Source: Cyclobacteriaceae bacterium (lineage in GTDB: Bacteria; Bacteroidota; Bacteroidia; Cytophagales; Cyclobacteriaceae). From it: 64,000 nt of DNA. The notes under the pieces are model-generated. The model searched no databases, was not told the origin of the DNA, and worked only from the letters and a program-made list of their open reading frames with translations. Location: the NCBI GenBank assembly GCA_016786585.1, contig JAEUUI010000007.1, positions 1 through 64,000 of the forward strand, given 5' to 3'. The position numbers were made by a program, and so were the translations under genes. Of this stretch, positions 35,654 to 45,426 are shown one piece after another; position 1 is the stretch's first letter; every line of letters begins with the position of its first letter.

Positions 35654-36850
35654 ATGAAAACATTTCCCAACCTCGTTGTGATGACAACAAAATTCAGTAG
35701 CCGGATCTCACGATACGCGGCATCACTTTTTCTGATTGCAGTTTTTATACTGGGTAATCAGACTGCGATGGCGGCCAAACGGGTGGAACCACCTGCTCCC
35801 GAAAAAGATCAAACGATTATGCTTGCGCTACTGCTGGACACCAGTAACAGTATGGACGGCCTGATCGACCAGGCAAAATCGCAGCTCTGGAAAATTGTAA
35901 ACGAGCTTTCGGCTGCCAAATGTGGTAATGGATCGAAACCCAAAATTAAAATAGCGTTGTATGAATATGGTAACGATGGGTTGCCGTCATCCGAAGGATA
36001 CATCCGGCAGGTGAGTGGCCTGACAAATGACCTGGATTTGATTTCCGAAAGGTTGTTTGCCCTGCGCACGAATGGCGGAAGTGAGTTCTGTGGTCATGTA
36101 ATCCGTACGTCACTCAACCAGCTCGACTGGTCCACTTCCAATGCCGATTTGAAAATGATTTTTATTGCCGGTAACGAGCCGTTTACGCAAGGATCAGTTT
36201 CCTACCGAGAAGCCTGTGCGCTGGCAAAAGAAAAAGGTGTGATTGTAAATACAATTTACTGTGGCGATTTCAACGAAGGTATGAACTCAAACTGGAAAGA
36301 TGGCGCGGATATCGGTGGCGGAAGCTTCATGAGCATTGAGCAGAATAGCAAAACGGTTTACATTCCAACACCCTATGACGATCGCTTGTCGCAATTGAAT
36401 GATCAGCTCAATAAAACGTATGTATACTACGGTGCAACCGGATCGCGTAAGAAAGAACTCCAGGAAGTTCAGGATAATAATGCGGCCAGTTACGGTGCAG
36501 CTAATAAAGCGGAACGCGCGGTATCGAAAAGTTCTTCGGCTTACGTGAACTCAACCTGGGACCTCGTAGACGCCTCGAAAGAAAATGAAGAAGTTATCAG
36601 CAAAGCAAAAGATGACGAACTCCCGAGCGAGATGAAGGGTATGAGCGTTGAGAAACGTAAGGCTTACGTAAAAGAAAAGTCGGCCGAACGCGCGAAGATT
36701 CAGTCTGAAATTCAATCGGTGAACAAACAGCGCCAGGAATACATCTCAAAGAATACTCCGAAAGAAGACAAAGATAAGATGCTGGATGCAGCCATGATCA
36801 ACGCGATCAAATCGAAGGCTAAAACAAAAAATCTGACATGGGATAACTAA
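35654..36850 (+). CDS. Secreted von Willebrand factor A domain protein
   Basis: This 398-residue protein has an N-terminal signal or anchor (about 20-40, ending AMA). The VWA domain follows (about 55-240) with the metal site DTSNSMD near residue 62. After it comes a charged, helical C-terminal half rich in Lys and Glu (about 290-390). VWA domains bind divalent metal and protein partners. Start 35654 or 35681 are both possible. It is monocistronic, with a terminator at 36870-36903. The partner is unknown. Confidence 0.82.
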   Translation: MKTFPNLVVMTTKFSSRISRYAASLFLIAVFILGNQTAMAAKRVEPPAPEKDQTIMLALLLDTSNSMDGLIDQAKSQLWKIVNELSAAKCGNGSKPKIKIALYEYGNDGLPSSEGYIRQVSGLTNDLDLISERLFALRTNGGSEFCGHVIRTSLNQLDWSTSNADLKMIFIAGNEPFTQGSVSYREACALAKEKGVIVNTIYCGDFNEGMNSNWKDGADIGGGSFMSIEQNSKTVYIPTPYDDRLSQLNDQLNKTYVYYGATGSRKKELQEVQDNNAASYGAANKAERAVSKSSSAYVNSTWDLVDASKENEEVISKAKDDELPSEMKGMSVEKRKAYVKEKSAERAKIQSEIQSVNKQRQEYISKNTPKEDKDKMLDAAMINAIKSKAKTKNLTWDN

Positions 36851-36869
36851 ATTTTGCAGGTTGGGTGGT

Positions 36870-36903
36870 GAAGGGCAGAAGTTATTTCTGTCCTTCTTTT
36901 TTT
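36870..36903 (+). terminator. Rho-independent terminator of the VWA gene
   Basis: GAAGGGCAGAA (36870-36880) pairs imperfectly with TTTCTGTCCTTC (36885-36896), followed by seven T. It overlaps the end of the convergent DoxX gene. Confidence 0.78.
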
Positions 36904-37274
36904 GGCCAATACGCAATGATCGAACTAATAAAACACAGAATAAGTAGCACACTGTACTCAGATCCATTTCTTCCGTGTCCCACTACAAACCATCCTTCCG
37001 GGCCGTGGACCAGAATAATGCCCATTATTAATTCAACACAAAAGAAGATTGAGAGCATGCTGGTCCAGCGATTGATGATTATTAGCACAGCAGCGATTAA
37101 TTCAAAAGCAGTGATAATAAATGCTGAGTAGGGCGGGAAGCCAAGCGAAGTGAGGTATTGGTCAAAACCGGAAACACCTCCGGTCACCGTTCTTGAAATC
37201 CCATGAATCAGCATATTGCCCGCTGCCGCGATGCGCACGATGGCCGTTGCCAGCTGTTTCGAATTTATATTCAT
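36882..37274 (-). CDS. DoxX family membrane protein
   Basis: This 130-residue protein has four predicted membrane helices and resembles the DoxX/quinol-oxidase-subunit-like family: IHGISRTVTGGVSGFDQYLTSLGFPP near residue 23, then the AFIITAFELIAAVLIIINRW helix. The family is linked to redox or membrane stress in some bacteria, but no enzymatic role is certain. It stands alone between the VWA gene and the sensor kinase at 37330-39156. Confidence 0.8.
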   Translation of the reverse strand: MNINSKQLATAIVRIAAAGNMLIHGISRTVTGGVSGFDQYLTSLGFPPYSAFIITAFELIAAVLIIINRWTSMLSIFFCVELIMGIILVHGPEGWFVVGHGRNGSEYSVLLILCFISSIIAYWPKKEGQK

Positions 37275-37329
37275 GGAAACAAGGTTGCAGATTCCTGTGT
37301 GATTTCATCCCCGCAAAAAGGGTGATTTG

Positions 37330-39156
37330 TTAGGCTTTCGGGAACTCCAGGAAGAATGATGTGCCGGAACCTTCCGTGGATTCGTACCACACGCGACCGC
37401 TCATTAGCTCCGTGTATTTTTTTACAATCGACAAGCCTAATCCGGTTGAATATTCGCCAGCGGTTGGCCGTGCGCTAAGGCGCTGAAACTTCTGAAAGAT
37501 CTTCTGTTTGTCGTCATCGGTCAATCCCGGGCCTTCATCCTGAATTTGCAACCGAACATTTACCTCGCAGGTTGCTACCGATACGATAACGTTTTTGTTC
37601 CACTCGGAAAATTTGATCGCGTTGGAAACAAGATTTTCAACGATCTCCGTCAGGTAAAGCATGTCGCCTTTGATCATGGCAGCTTCCTGTGCAGGCATGA
37701 ACGTGAGGTGAATATCTTTTTTCCCCGCAATGCGCTCAAAGCTGCTGACAATTCGTTTTGTAAGCGCGTTCACATCGATCGACTCAAGCTGAAGGTTTAT
37801 GCGATTGCCTTCGATGGCATCAACATCCAGGATTTTACCGATCATCGTATTCAATCGAATGGATGAATCGATAATGCGACTGATATAGTCTTTTTGTTCT
37901 TCATTAAAAGAAGGGCTTTCCGTTAATAAGAGTTGTGCCAAACCCTGCACCTGATTGATCGGTGTTCGTAAATCATGGGCAAGAATTTTGATCAGGTTGT
38001 TCTTTTCTTCATTCAGGTGTGAAAGCTGATCGTTTCGCTTTTCGAGCTGTGCATTCTGACGCTCAATGCTTATGCGCTGGTCTTCAATTTCTTTTTTCTG
38101 ACTGGTTAGCTGCTGATTGATTTTGTTTTGCTTTCGATACAGGAGAAAAATAATCACCAGGAAAATCAGAACGACTGTTATGCTGGCTGTTAAGATGTTT
38201 CGGAAGATACTTTCCCGTAAAATCTGTTCGCTTTTCCCTTGCTGATCGCGGTGTTGAATTTCTTTTTCAAACGTAAGCAGCATCACTTCGTTATCGGCAG
38301 AACTGGCGAGATCTTCCATAAAATTGTAAACAGAATGATCCAGGTACTTTCCCATAATCGGGTGGATCGTAAGCTGAAATTTCGCGCCAGACAAATATTC
38401 GTTTACTGGTTCTGCCCAGTCGCTGTTGAGTGGTGTAATAAAGGCAAGGCCTTCGCGCTTGAACGGCACGATGTTCTGGCGATTAACCGACATGCCCGCA
38501 TTTTTGTTCAGGTCGACCATGTAGGTTGGAAGGTCGATGACACCGAAAGCATTTTCTGAACTTGAAATCGTGGCCAGGATGTTTTGATAGCTGGGCACAT
38601 AGCGCATTTTAAAATCAATTCCCCGTTCTGCTTTCAGTTTATGAAGGTCTTCTTCATACGTTGTGCCTTTGATGGTGATAGCCTCAAGTCCGGAAAAGAT
38701 TTTATCGAACTCTTCGCCATTTTGTACGATCGGAATATTCTTGCTTGAAATAAGCACCGAAATGTCGGGCATGTAGGGCAACGTGAACTTGACGCGTTCT
38801 TTGCGCGTCTGAGTGATTGAAAATGCGGAAACCCCAAAAGCTCCCGGCAGCGTTTCGTTACAAACGGTCAGGTAGGTGTTTTCGAAATTCTGCGTCTCCT
38901 TCCACTGTAAAGTCAGATCAACATGATATTTTTCGCGAACATAATCTTTAAAGCCGGTAAGGATTTCCTGCTCAATGCCCGCCATCTGGCCATTCTCGTT
39001 CTCGTAAATGAACGGCCGTGATTCATACCAATAAATGTATAGCGTAGCTTTTTTTGCGCGAAGTGCTTCAGCCCACGTAAGCTTGCCTGGCGCAGGCTGT
39101 GCAACAACCATAGCGGAACAGGCTAACAGGATTAAAACCGGAAGTGCGCGTCTCAT
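37330..39156 (-). CDS. Sensor histidine kinase with periplasmic solute-binding (SBP_bac_3-like) domain
   Basis: This 608-residue hybrid has a signal peptide (about 1-19) and a periplasmic binding-protein-3-like domain (about 30-270; YIYWYESRPFIYENENGQMAGIE). A membrane helix (about 325-345), a coiled coil, HisKA (HDLRTPINQ near residue 392) and HATPase (NLVSNAIKF, DEGPGLTDDD, GLGLSIVKKY) follow. It should bind a small molecule such as an amino acid outside and phosphorylate a regulator inside. No regulator gene is next to it, so it is an orphan kinase in this window. Confidence 0.92.
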   Translation of the reverse strand: MRRALPVLILLACSAMVVAQPAPGKLTWAEALRAKKATLYIYWYESRPFIYENENGQMAGIEQEILTGFKDYVREKYHVDLTLQWKETQNFENTYLTVCNETLPGAFGVSAFSITQTRKERVKFTLPYMPDISVLISSKNIPIVQNGEEFDKIFSGLEAITIKGTTYEEDLHKLKAERGIDFKMRYVPSYQNILATISSSENAFGVIDLPTYMVDLNKNAGMSVNRQNIVPFKREGLAFITPLNSDWAEPVNEYLSGAKFQLTIHPIMGKYLDHSVYNFMEDLASSADNEVMLLTFEKEIQHRDQQGKSEQILRESIFRNILTASITVVLIFLVIIFLLYRKQNKINQQLTSQKKEIEDQRISIERQNAQLEKRNDQLSHLNEEKNNLIKILAHDLRTPINQVQGLAQLLLTESPSFNEEQKDYISRIIDSSIRLNTMIGKILDVDAIEGNRINLQLESIDVNALTKRIVSSFERIAGKKDIHLTFMPAQEAAMIKGDMLYLTEIVENLVSNAIKFSEWNKNVIVSVATCEVNVRLQIQDEGPGLTDDDKQKIFQKFQRLSARPTAGEYSTGLGLSIVKKYTELMSGRVWYESTEGSGTSFFLEFPKA

Positions 39157-39219
39157 TTACTATAAACCAGAGTAAGATAGTACAAACTTCGGTTTACGAA
39201 GGCGCGCTGTAGGATTTTT

Positions 39220-40380
39220 TTACATCAGCTTGGCAAGGGTTGTAATGTACCGCTCCGGCACTTCCCCTTTCGTGGCTAGCTGGTAGTCGTTGTAACTGCA
39301 CGGAACGATACTGTTGCGCGAATAGCGTTCGCGACCAGCCGGATAAGGAACTTCCATCCACCATTTTTCACTGAACTTGCTTTTATAGAACGTAATGGTT
39401 TCTGGTTCGGCATGAAGTGCTGCAACATACTTCATGAAATCATTGCTCTTGAAGTTTTGCTCGTTTTTGCGATAATAATATCCTTCCACAAAATACCAGA
39501 TCATCGTGCTGATAACGGAAGCTGTTTTTTTGTGGGCGTCATCGAAGTCCGGATTGTATTCATAAAATCCAATTGAACTCAACTTCTCATTTTGTCCGGC
39601 GTACCAGCAGATCTGGCAAGCTTCCTCTCCGGTTAATCCGAATGGTTGTGCATTAGCGTTCCCGGGAGCATCGGATGAGCGTATTGCTGTAATATCAAAT
39701 GAAAGCATGTCAGCATTGCGAATAACAGGCTCCATCTCTTGTAAAGAGCTGCGCATCTGGCCGATGCGAAACGCTTCGAAATACAATTTCTCAAGCACCG
39801 CAGTATGCGAAGCATCAATCAGGTAGCTCTGATATGCGAGGTGTGTATAGCTGAAAAGATAGTTCGGCTCGTGCAGTAAAATTTTATGAATGTGCTGCTG
39901 ATTGGCGGGAGCGTCTTTTTTATCCTCCAGATCAAGAAACGCGTCAATGTTCAGCAGACTCACCAGCTTGCTCATGGTTTCGTAACCCGAGTATTGCCCA
40001 TAGTCGAGATCGTGTGTTCCGCCAAGAATGATGGGCAGCACATTGTTTTCCAATAGTATCCGGCATACTTCGCTTACGCGGACATAGGTCTCATCCAGGT
40101 CATGACCGGGATTAAGATTTCCCAGGTCAACAATACGATAGCTGCCGTTTCCTTTTTTTAGCGGATATAGTTTTTTACGGATTTCATCCGGGCCATTGGA
40201 TGCTCCGGAATTGTTTTCGCCTCCGCGCGATTCCTTTACTCCGAAAATTGCGATGTGCGCATCTTTATACGATGGCATCTTCTCTCCGAAGATGCGGATG
40301 CTTTTATAAAAAGATGCGTGCGAGGTGATGTCTGCGTAGATACGCTCGTCAACGGGGGAAAATAAAATGGTTAAATCCAT
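39220..40380 (-). CDS. Arginase/formimidoylglutamase-superfamily protein
   Basis: This 386-residue protein is an ureohydrolase-fold member of the kind annotated as formimidoylglutamase in Bacteroidota. GGTHDLDYGQYSG near residue 120 matches the first metal motif, and SFDITAIRSSDAPG near 225 matches the third. The middle DAHxD motif reads NIDAFLDLED near residue 145, so its His is replaced by Phe. Metal binding and activity are therefore uncertain. Homologues are usually linked to histidine or arginine catabolism, but no hut gene is nearby. It lies 50 bases downstream of hom. Confidence 0.75.
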   Translation of the reverse strand: MDLTILFSPVDERIYADITSHASFYKSIRIFGEKMPSYKDAHIAIFGVKESRGGENNSGASNGPDEIRKKLYPLKKGNGSYRIVDLGNLNPGHDLDETYVRVSEVCRILLENNVLPIILGGTHDLDYGQYSGYETMSKLVSLLNIDAFLDLEDKKDAPANQQHIHKILLHEPNYLFSYTHLAYQSYLIDASHTAVLEKLYFEAFRIGQMRSSLQEMEPVIRNADMLSFDITAIRSSDAPGNANAQPFGLTGEEACQICWYAGQNEKLSSIGFYEYNPDFDDAHKKTASVISTMIWYFVEGYYYRKNEQNFKSNDFMKYVAALHAEPETITFYKSKFSEKWWMEVPYPAGRERYSRNSIVPCSYNDYQLATKGEVPERYITTLAKLM

Positions 40381-40430
40381 GACAGCCTTTATACAAAGCT
40401 ATCATGAATTAACATCGAACCCAAACGGGT

Positions 40431-41660
40431 TTACGCGCTATGCAATAATTCTGAAACGGGTGAAGTCTGCGCGGCTTTGAAGGTCGCCTGCGGTGCCAGA
40501 ATTATTCCAATGTTCTCATTCTGTGCCCATTCTTTAAGTTTTGCGAAATCGGTTTGGCCGACCATGTACTGCTGACCGCTGGCTGCATAACCGGCTTCAA
40601 ATTTTTCAAAGTCGCGGATCGCAACATTTTCGCCCTGAGGGAATCGTACAAACGTTTCGATCGACCAGTTATTAGAGAATTCGTTTCGCGGTAATTGATT
40701 TGTTTTTTTGTATTCGTAACGATAATCGTAGGTGAGTGCTGAAATGTCGGAGAGCACGGCTGAGCCGGTCGGATAGCTTCCCGCACCTTTGCCAACAAAC
40801 AACTGCTTATCCGCGAAAGCGCCCTGAAGCTGAACCGCATTGTACTCAAGCCGGATGTTGCTTAACGGGTTCTCAGCCTCTACAAATTGAGGCGCAACAA
40901 GACCGTAGATTTTCCCATCAACGCGTACCGCGCGGGCAATCAGCTTGATCGCGTAACCTTTTTCGCGGGCAAACTTCAGATCGAGATCAGAGATTTTATC
41001 GATACCGATGTTGACGATATTTTCAGGCTTCACGAAAACACCAAAGGCATGCGCGATAGCAATCGTAAGCTTGAACTTCGGATCGAACGCCTGCACATCA
41101 AGTCTTGGATCGGATTCAGCAAAGCCAAGTTCCTGGGCCTGCTTCAGCGCTTCGGCATAGCCTTTCTTCTCCTCAAATACTTTTGTGAGAATATAATTAG
41201 TGGATCCGTTAAAGATTCCTTCGATGCCGGTTAATAGATCGTTATCGTAATATTCCTCCAGGTTGCGAAGAATCGGAATACTTCCGCATACAGCGCCTTC
41301 ATACAGAACAGACCGATCATATTGCTGTTGCAGATAAAAAATTTCTTCCAGGTGTTCGGCAATCATTTTCTTGTTGGCGGTAACAACATGCTTGCCGTTT
41401 TTCAACGCGGTTTTCAGAATTTCAAATGCCGCGTTGGCATCATCAATCAACTCTACGACTACATCAATTTCAGGATCGTTCAGCACAGCATCTTTATCGA
41501 ACACGAAAAGGTCCTTGCTCAGCGGCCGTTGCTTTTCTTTATTTTTTACAACAATCTTTTTGATCGTGGCTTTCAGCCCATGGGTTTCTTCCAGCACGTG
41601 GTATAATCCCTGACCCACACATCCGAATCCGAATAAACCCAATGTTAATTTCTTTCTCAT
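40431..41660 (-). CDS. hom: Homoserine dehydrogenase
   Basis: This 409-residue enzyme reduces aspartate semialdehyde to homoserine with NAD(P)H. The nucleotide motif GFGCVGQGLYHVLE is at residues 10-23. GTANKK-like HVVTANKKMIAEH is near residue 93 and the conserved FNGSTNYIL near 150. AQELGFAESDPRLDVQAFDPKFKLTIA near residue 175 is the catalytic Lys/Asp region. There is no aspartokinase fusion. It is the third gene of metY-metX-hom and supplies homoserine to MetX. The SAM/cysteine leader may control it through read-through. Confidence 0.94.
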   Translation of the reverse strand: MRKKLTLGLFGFGCVGQGLYHVLEETHGLKATIKKIVVKNKEKQRPLSKDLFVFDKDAVLNDPEIDVVVELIDDANAAFEILKTALKNGKHVVTANKKMIAEHLEEIFYLQQQYDRSVLYEGAVCGSIPILRNLEEYYDNDLLTGIEGIFNGSTNYILTKVFEEKKGYAEALKQAQELGFAESDPRLDVQAFDPKFKLTIAIAHAFGVFVKPENIVNIGIDKISDLDLKFAREKGYAIKLIARAVRVDGKIYGLVAPQFVEAENPLSNIRLEYNAVQLQGAFADKQLFVGKGAGSYPTGSAVLSDISALTYDYRYEYKKTNQLPRNEFSNNWSIETFVRFPQGENVAIRDFEKFEAGYAASGQQYMVGQTDFAKLKEWAQNENIGIILAPQATFKAAQTSPVSELLHSA

Positions 41661-41688
41661 TTTCTTTTATTGGTTGATAGTTAATAAT

Positions 41689-41746
41689 TGTCAGGTTGAG
41701 CTTGTCGAAACCTGATTATGCAGTCTTCGACAAGCTCAGACTGACA
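41689..41746. repeat. Inverted repeat (REP-like) overlapping the end of metX
   Basis: TGTCAG..TGAGCTTGTCGAA (41689-41709) and TTCGACAAGCTCA..CTGACA (41726-41746) are inverted copies with a 16-base spacer. The motif TTCGACAAGCTCAG occurs as a dispersed element in many Bacteroidota genomes. It encodes the last residues of MetX (SLSLSKTA) and contains its stop. Confidence 0.7.
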
Positions 41747-42767
41747 GGAATTTTGTAAAACTTTTTAATGATTTCTTTGAATGTTTCGAACTCCACTAAA
41801 AAGCCGTCATGGCCATAAGCCGATGAAAGTGTTTTTAGTGATGCATCCGGAATGTGTTTTGCTAAAAACTCCTGCTCTTCGGGCGGAAATAAAATGTCGG
41901 TGTCGATACTGATCACAAGCGCTTTCGCGCGGATGGATCGCAGAGCTTCCTCAACGGACTCTTTCCCACGTCCAACATTGTGGCTATCCATCATTTTAGA
42001 AAGCAACCAGTACGTAAAGGCATTGAACCGCTTCGCAAGCTTTTCGCCCTGATAGCGTTGATAGGTTGCTGCACGAAAATCTTCGGTTACTTCCGCTGAG
42101 CGTTCCGATTGTGATTGTGCAAATCCGGTGTAATGCCGGTAAGAGAGCATACCGATCGCGCGGGCAGCTTTTATTCCATTTAGGCCTGCACGTTCATCAT
42201 TTTCTTTCCAGGTCGGGTCGGCCTCAATCGCCAGGCGTTGGGCTTCATTAAAGGCAATTCCCCACGGCGAATGAAACGCATTGGTTGCGATAACAATGAT
42301 GTGTTCAAATACTTCCGGTTTTGAAATAGACCACTCCAATACTTGCTGCCCGCCCAGCGATGCGCCAATCAGCGTGTGCACTTTTTCAAATCCCAGGTGT
42401 TCACGCAACAGATCGAACGCTTCCACTACATCGCGATTCGTGAGTGTGGGAAAGCTGTGAAAAAATGGCTTACCAGTTTGTGGATTGATCGACAGGGGTC
42501 CGGTAGATCCGTAACAGCCACCCAGCATGTTAACGCAAATGATAAAATGGTCATTCGGATTAAACGGACTGTCATTCGTAAACAATGTGCTCCACCATGA
42601 AGTAACATCCGAGTTTCCGGTTAATGCATGACACACCCAAACAATGTTTGAACGTGATGCATTCAGTCGCCCCAGTGTTGTGTAGCGAAGCTGGAAGCCG
42701 GGCAATGATTTGCCCGACTCCAGTTCGAAAGTTTGATGATAATGAAAGGTGTGATCCGTTTTCTGCA

Positions 42768-42768
<1 letters not shown>
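41716..42768 (-). CDS. metX: Homoserine O-acetyltransferase
   Basis: This 350-residue alpha/beta-hydrolase acetylates homoserine, activating it for sulfhydrylation by MetY. The nucleophile Ser lies in IGASLGGQQVLEW near residue 140, with GGCYGSTGP near 100 and the catalytic His in SYGHDGFLVE near 320. VCHALTGNSDV near residue 45 is the oxyanion region. The start overlaps the metY stop by 1 base (TAATG). The C-terminal tail runs through a REP-like repeat and is probably non-functional sequence. Confidence 0.95.
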
Positions 42769-44102
<1,334 letters not shown>

Positions 44103-44160
44103 TTAAATTTTTTTGATCTGTTTTATGATGATGATAAATGGACATAGCCGTAACCAAAAT

Positions 44161-44186
44161 GCCTGTCACATGACATGGTCATAGGC
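44161..44186 (-). terminator. Possible attenuator hairpin between leader peptide and metY
   Basis: GCCT (44183-44186) and AGGC (44161-44164) on the minus strand can close a stem, with inner pairing TGTC/GACA. ATTTTGG follows. The stem is modest, and an energy calculation would be needed to say whether it terminates. Confidence 0.3.
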
Positions 44187-44218
44187 TAGTGTGCTGTAAG
44201 GACGCGGAAACGCTTCGC

Positions 44219-44350
44219 TTAGCAACAGCAGCAACAACACATACACATGTTGTTACCAAACAGATTACAAATGGCTTGTTCGAGCTGAGCAATGAAAACG
44301 CGGAATCCCTGACGGAACTCGGAAGAAATGGTGTTGATGAAATTTTTCAT
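44219..44350 (-). CDS. Cysteine-rich leader peptide (uORF) of the met operon
   Basis: An unlisted 43-codon frame runs from ATG 44350 to TAA 44219. It starts MKNFINTISSEF and ends MCMCCCCCC, with eight Cys in total and six consecutive Cys codons just before the stop. Its ATG lies 10 bases after the SAM-I aptamer and its stop 128 bases before metY. Six consecutive Cys codons flanked by Met are typical of a ribosome-stalling sensor, as in mycobacterial polycysteine attenuators. The codons TGC-TGT (44225-44230) can pair with ACAGCA (44192-44197), a possible attenuation stem. A metal-binding peptide is an alternative reading. Function is inferred. Confidence 0.7.
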   Translation of the reverse strand: MKNFINTISSEFRQGFRVFIAQLEQAICNLFGNNMCMCCCCCC

Positions 44351-44360
44351 TTTACATCGG

Positions 44361-44460
44361 TTTATCGTTCCCCGAAGACCTTCTCCGGGGCAGGCTTTAG
44401 CACCTTTTCGAGGTTGCTAGCGCGTCGTAGAGCCTGTTCTCTCAGCGCTTCTTTATAAAT
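44361..44460 (-). promoter_or_regulatory. SAM-I riboswitch aptamer
   Basis: The minus strand from 44460 to 44361 has the SAM-I core order. The P1 strand ATTTAT pairs with ATAAA at the far end. Then come GAGAGAACAGGCTC, the CTAGCAACC stretch, AAAAGGTGCTAAAGCC and a CCCCG/CGGGG P4 hairpin. The GCAACC and GGTGCTAA blocks are the signature of this class. It sits about 30 bases after the promoter and 270 bases before metY, so it should lower expression when SAM is high. The switching helix was not resolved by eye. Confidence 0.88.
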
Positions 44461-44494
44461 CGATTTGGCGATACGCCCTCTCGACTTGATAATA

Positions 44495-44525
44495 CAAACG
44501 TAGGCCTGCGTGGATTGGTTTCCAA
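44495..44525 (-). promoter_or_regulatory. Promoter of the metY leader
   Basis: On the minus strand TTG (44523-44525) is 20 bases before TACGTTTG (44495-44502), a full match to the Bacteroidota consensus. Transcription would begin near 44489 and cover the aptamer and the Cys-rich ORF before metY. Confidence 0.75.
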
Positions 44526-44595
44526 GCGGTTACGGAAAAAATTTTTAAAAAGTGATCTAACAAACGTTAGCAAGACGTGATGATTACGGATAAAT

Positions 44596-44649
44596 GAATG
44601 ACGAATGTGGAATTAAAAACCTCGATTCGTCATCCAAAATTCGTCATTC
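44596..44649. repeat. Short inverted repeat between metY leader and fabG
   Basis: GAATGACGAAT (44596-44606) and ATTCGTCATTC (44639-44649) are inverted copies. A third related ATTCGTCAT lies at 44625-44633. It may be a terminator for fabG (minus) or a dispersed repeat; no T run makes it a clear terminator. Confidence 0.45.
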
Positions 44650-44656
44650 GTAATTT

Positions 44657-45403
44657 CTAGGTGAGCATTCCGCCATCTACCTGGAGCACTTGTCCGGAGA
44701 TGTAAGTAGACATATCTGATCCCAGGAACACGCATGCATCTGCCACATCTTCGGGCTTTCCGCCACGTTTCAACGGAATCGCATCACGCCAGCTTTGTAC
44801 AGTTTTGGGATCAAGCACGGCTGTCATTTCTGTTTCGATAAATCCGGGAGCAATTGCGTTCGAGCGGATGCCGCGCGAACCAAGTTCAAGCGCAACCGAT
44901 TTGGTAAAGCCAATGATCCCGGCTTTGGATGCAGCATAATTTGCCTGACCGGCATTGCCTTTCAACCCGACAACGGAAGTCATATTAATAATAGAGCCGC
45001 TTTTCTGTTTCATCATCGGCTTGGTTGCTGCCTTCACCGTGTTAAAGCACGATTTCAGGTTTACGTTAATCACTTTGTCCCACTGCTCTTCGCTCATGCG
45101 GAGCAACAATGTATCCTGTGTGATACCTGCGTTGTTAACCAGTACATCCAGCGATCCGAAATCCGCCACAACATCATTGATCAGTTTTTCGGCTTGCGCA
45201 TAATCCGATGCATCGGAACGATAGCCTTTTGCTTTCACACCTTTGGAAGCAAGTTCGGCTTCAAGCGCCTGGCCTTGTTCAACACTTGATAAATACGTGA
45301 ATGCAACATTGGCGCCTTGTTCGGCATACTTGAGGGCGATTGATCGTCCGATTCCTTTTGATGCCCCGGTAATAAGCGCAGTTTTTCCTTTTAGTAATGT
45401 CAT
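44657..45403 (-). CDS. fabG: 3-oxoacyl-ACP reductase
   Basis: This 248-residue short-chain dehydrogenase reduces 3-oxoacyl-ACP in fatty-acid synthesis. It has the cofactor motif TGASKGIGRSIA (about 12-23), NNAG near residue 90, the catalytic Ser in MTSVVGLKGNAGQ near 145 and YAASKAG near 156. The C-terminal YISGQVLQVDGGMLT is typical of FabG. A small membrane protein gene lies 23 bases upstream on the same strand. Other SDR substrates are possible, but length and ending fit FabG well. Confidence 0.9.
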   Translation of the reverse strand: MTLLKGKTALITGASKGIGRSIALKYAEQGANVAFTYLSSVEQGQALEAELASKGVKAKGYRSDASDYAQAEKLINDVVADFGSLDVLVNNAGITQDTLLLRMSEEQWDKVINVNLKSCFNTVKAATKPMMKQKSGSIINMTSVVGLKGNAGQANYAASKAGIIGFTKSVALELGSRGIRSNAIAPGFIETEMTAVLDPKTVQSWRDAIPLKRGGKPEDVADACVFLGSDMSTYISGQVLQVDGGMLT

Positions 45404-45426
45404 GATTCGAAAATTATGCTGGATGT

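Noticed and set aside
44189-44458. 89-codon plus-strand frame across the metY leader
   Set aside because: It is antisense to the SAM-I aptamer and the Cys-rich leader ORF, and shows no protein-like pattern or signal.
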